This document shows positions 6,228 to 6,289 of a DNA stretch of 6,289 nt, in pieces. The stretch is from the NCBI RefSeq assembly GCF_946480385.1, contig NZ_CAMLJP010000179.1, forward strand, positions 1 through 6,289, given 5' to 3'. The position numbers and the translations under genes were made by a program. Every line of letters starts with the position of its first letter. The stretch's first letter is position 1. The DNA is from an uncultured Azospirillum sp. (lineage in GTDB: Bacteria; Pseudomonadota; Alphaproteobacteria; Azospirillales; Azospirillaceae). A model generated the notes under the pieces. It was not told where the DNA came from. It searched no databases and saw only the letters and a program-made list of their open reading frames with translations.

Positions 6228-6289
6228 AGAGCGTCAGGCCACTGCCGGCGCTGCAGCGACGGGGTGAAGCGCGCAGACTGCGGTACCGG

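Noticed and set aside
1..6289. tRNA, rRNA, riboswitch or toxin-antitoxin gene
   Set aside because: I looked through the three gaps on both strands and saw no cloverleaf, conserved RNA motif or small gene with a ribosome site.

Overview
The window is GC-rich, with strong third-position G/C bias. All four recognisable genes lie on the minus strand. The radical SAM gene is a close YgiQ, and the overall look fits a high-GC alphaproteobacterium, perhaps of the Rhodospirillales/Azospirillum type. That placement is inference from composition and gene families; no rRNA or other marker gene is present.

Layout in transcription order (right to left): (1) a 191-residue TMEM175/DUF1211 potassium-channel-like membrane protein (6216-5641); (2) a 233-bp gap with an operator-like dyad and a candidate promoter; (3) a TetA-like major facilitator superfamily drug/H+ antiporter (5407-4160); (4) a 199-bp gap with three hairpins, one sharing its arms with the previous dyad; (5) ygiQ, a complete radical SAM protein (3960-1843); (6) a 287-bp gap holding a paired-hairpin palindromic repeat (1738-1821); (7) an ABC exporter with fused membrane and ATPase domains (1555 to the left edge). 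The exporter is cut by the window edge just after its Walker B glutamate.

The genes look like separately transcribed housekeeping or accessory units rather than one operon: every gap is about 200-290 bp and each holds dyads. Three of the four encode membrane transport or channel proteins. I see no shared pathway, no mobile element, no CRISPR array and no RNA gene. Long plus-strand open frames opposite the exporter, ygiQ and the antiporter are GC-driven shadows.

No new multi-gene system is evident. The most interesting points are the shared CGACAG/CTGTCG dyad upstream of both ygiQ and the antiporter, the palindromic repeat behind ygiQ, a second cysteine cluster in YgiQ, and the loss of a key acidic residue in the TetA-like transporter.
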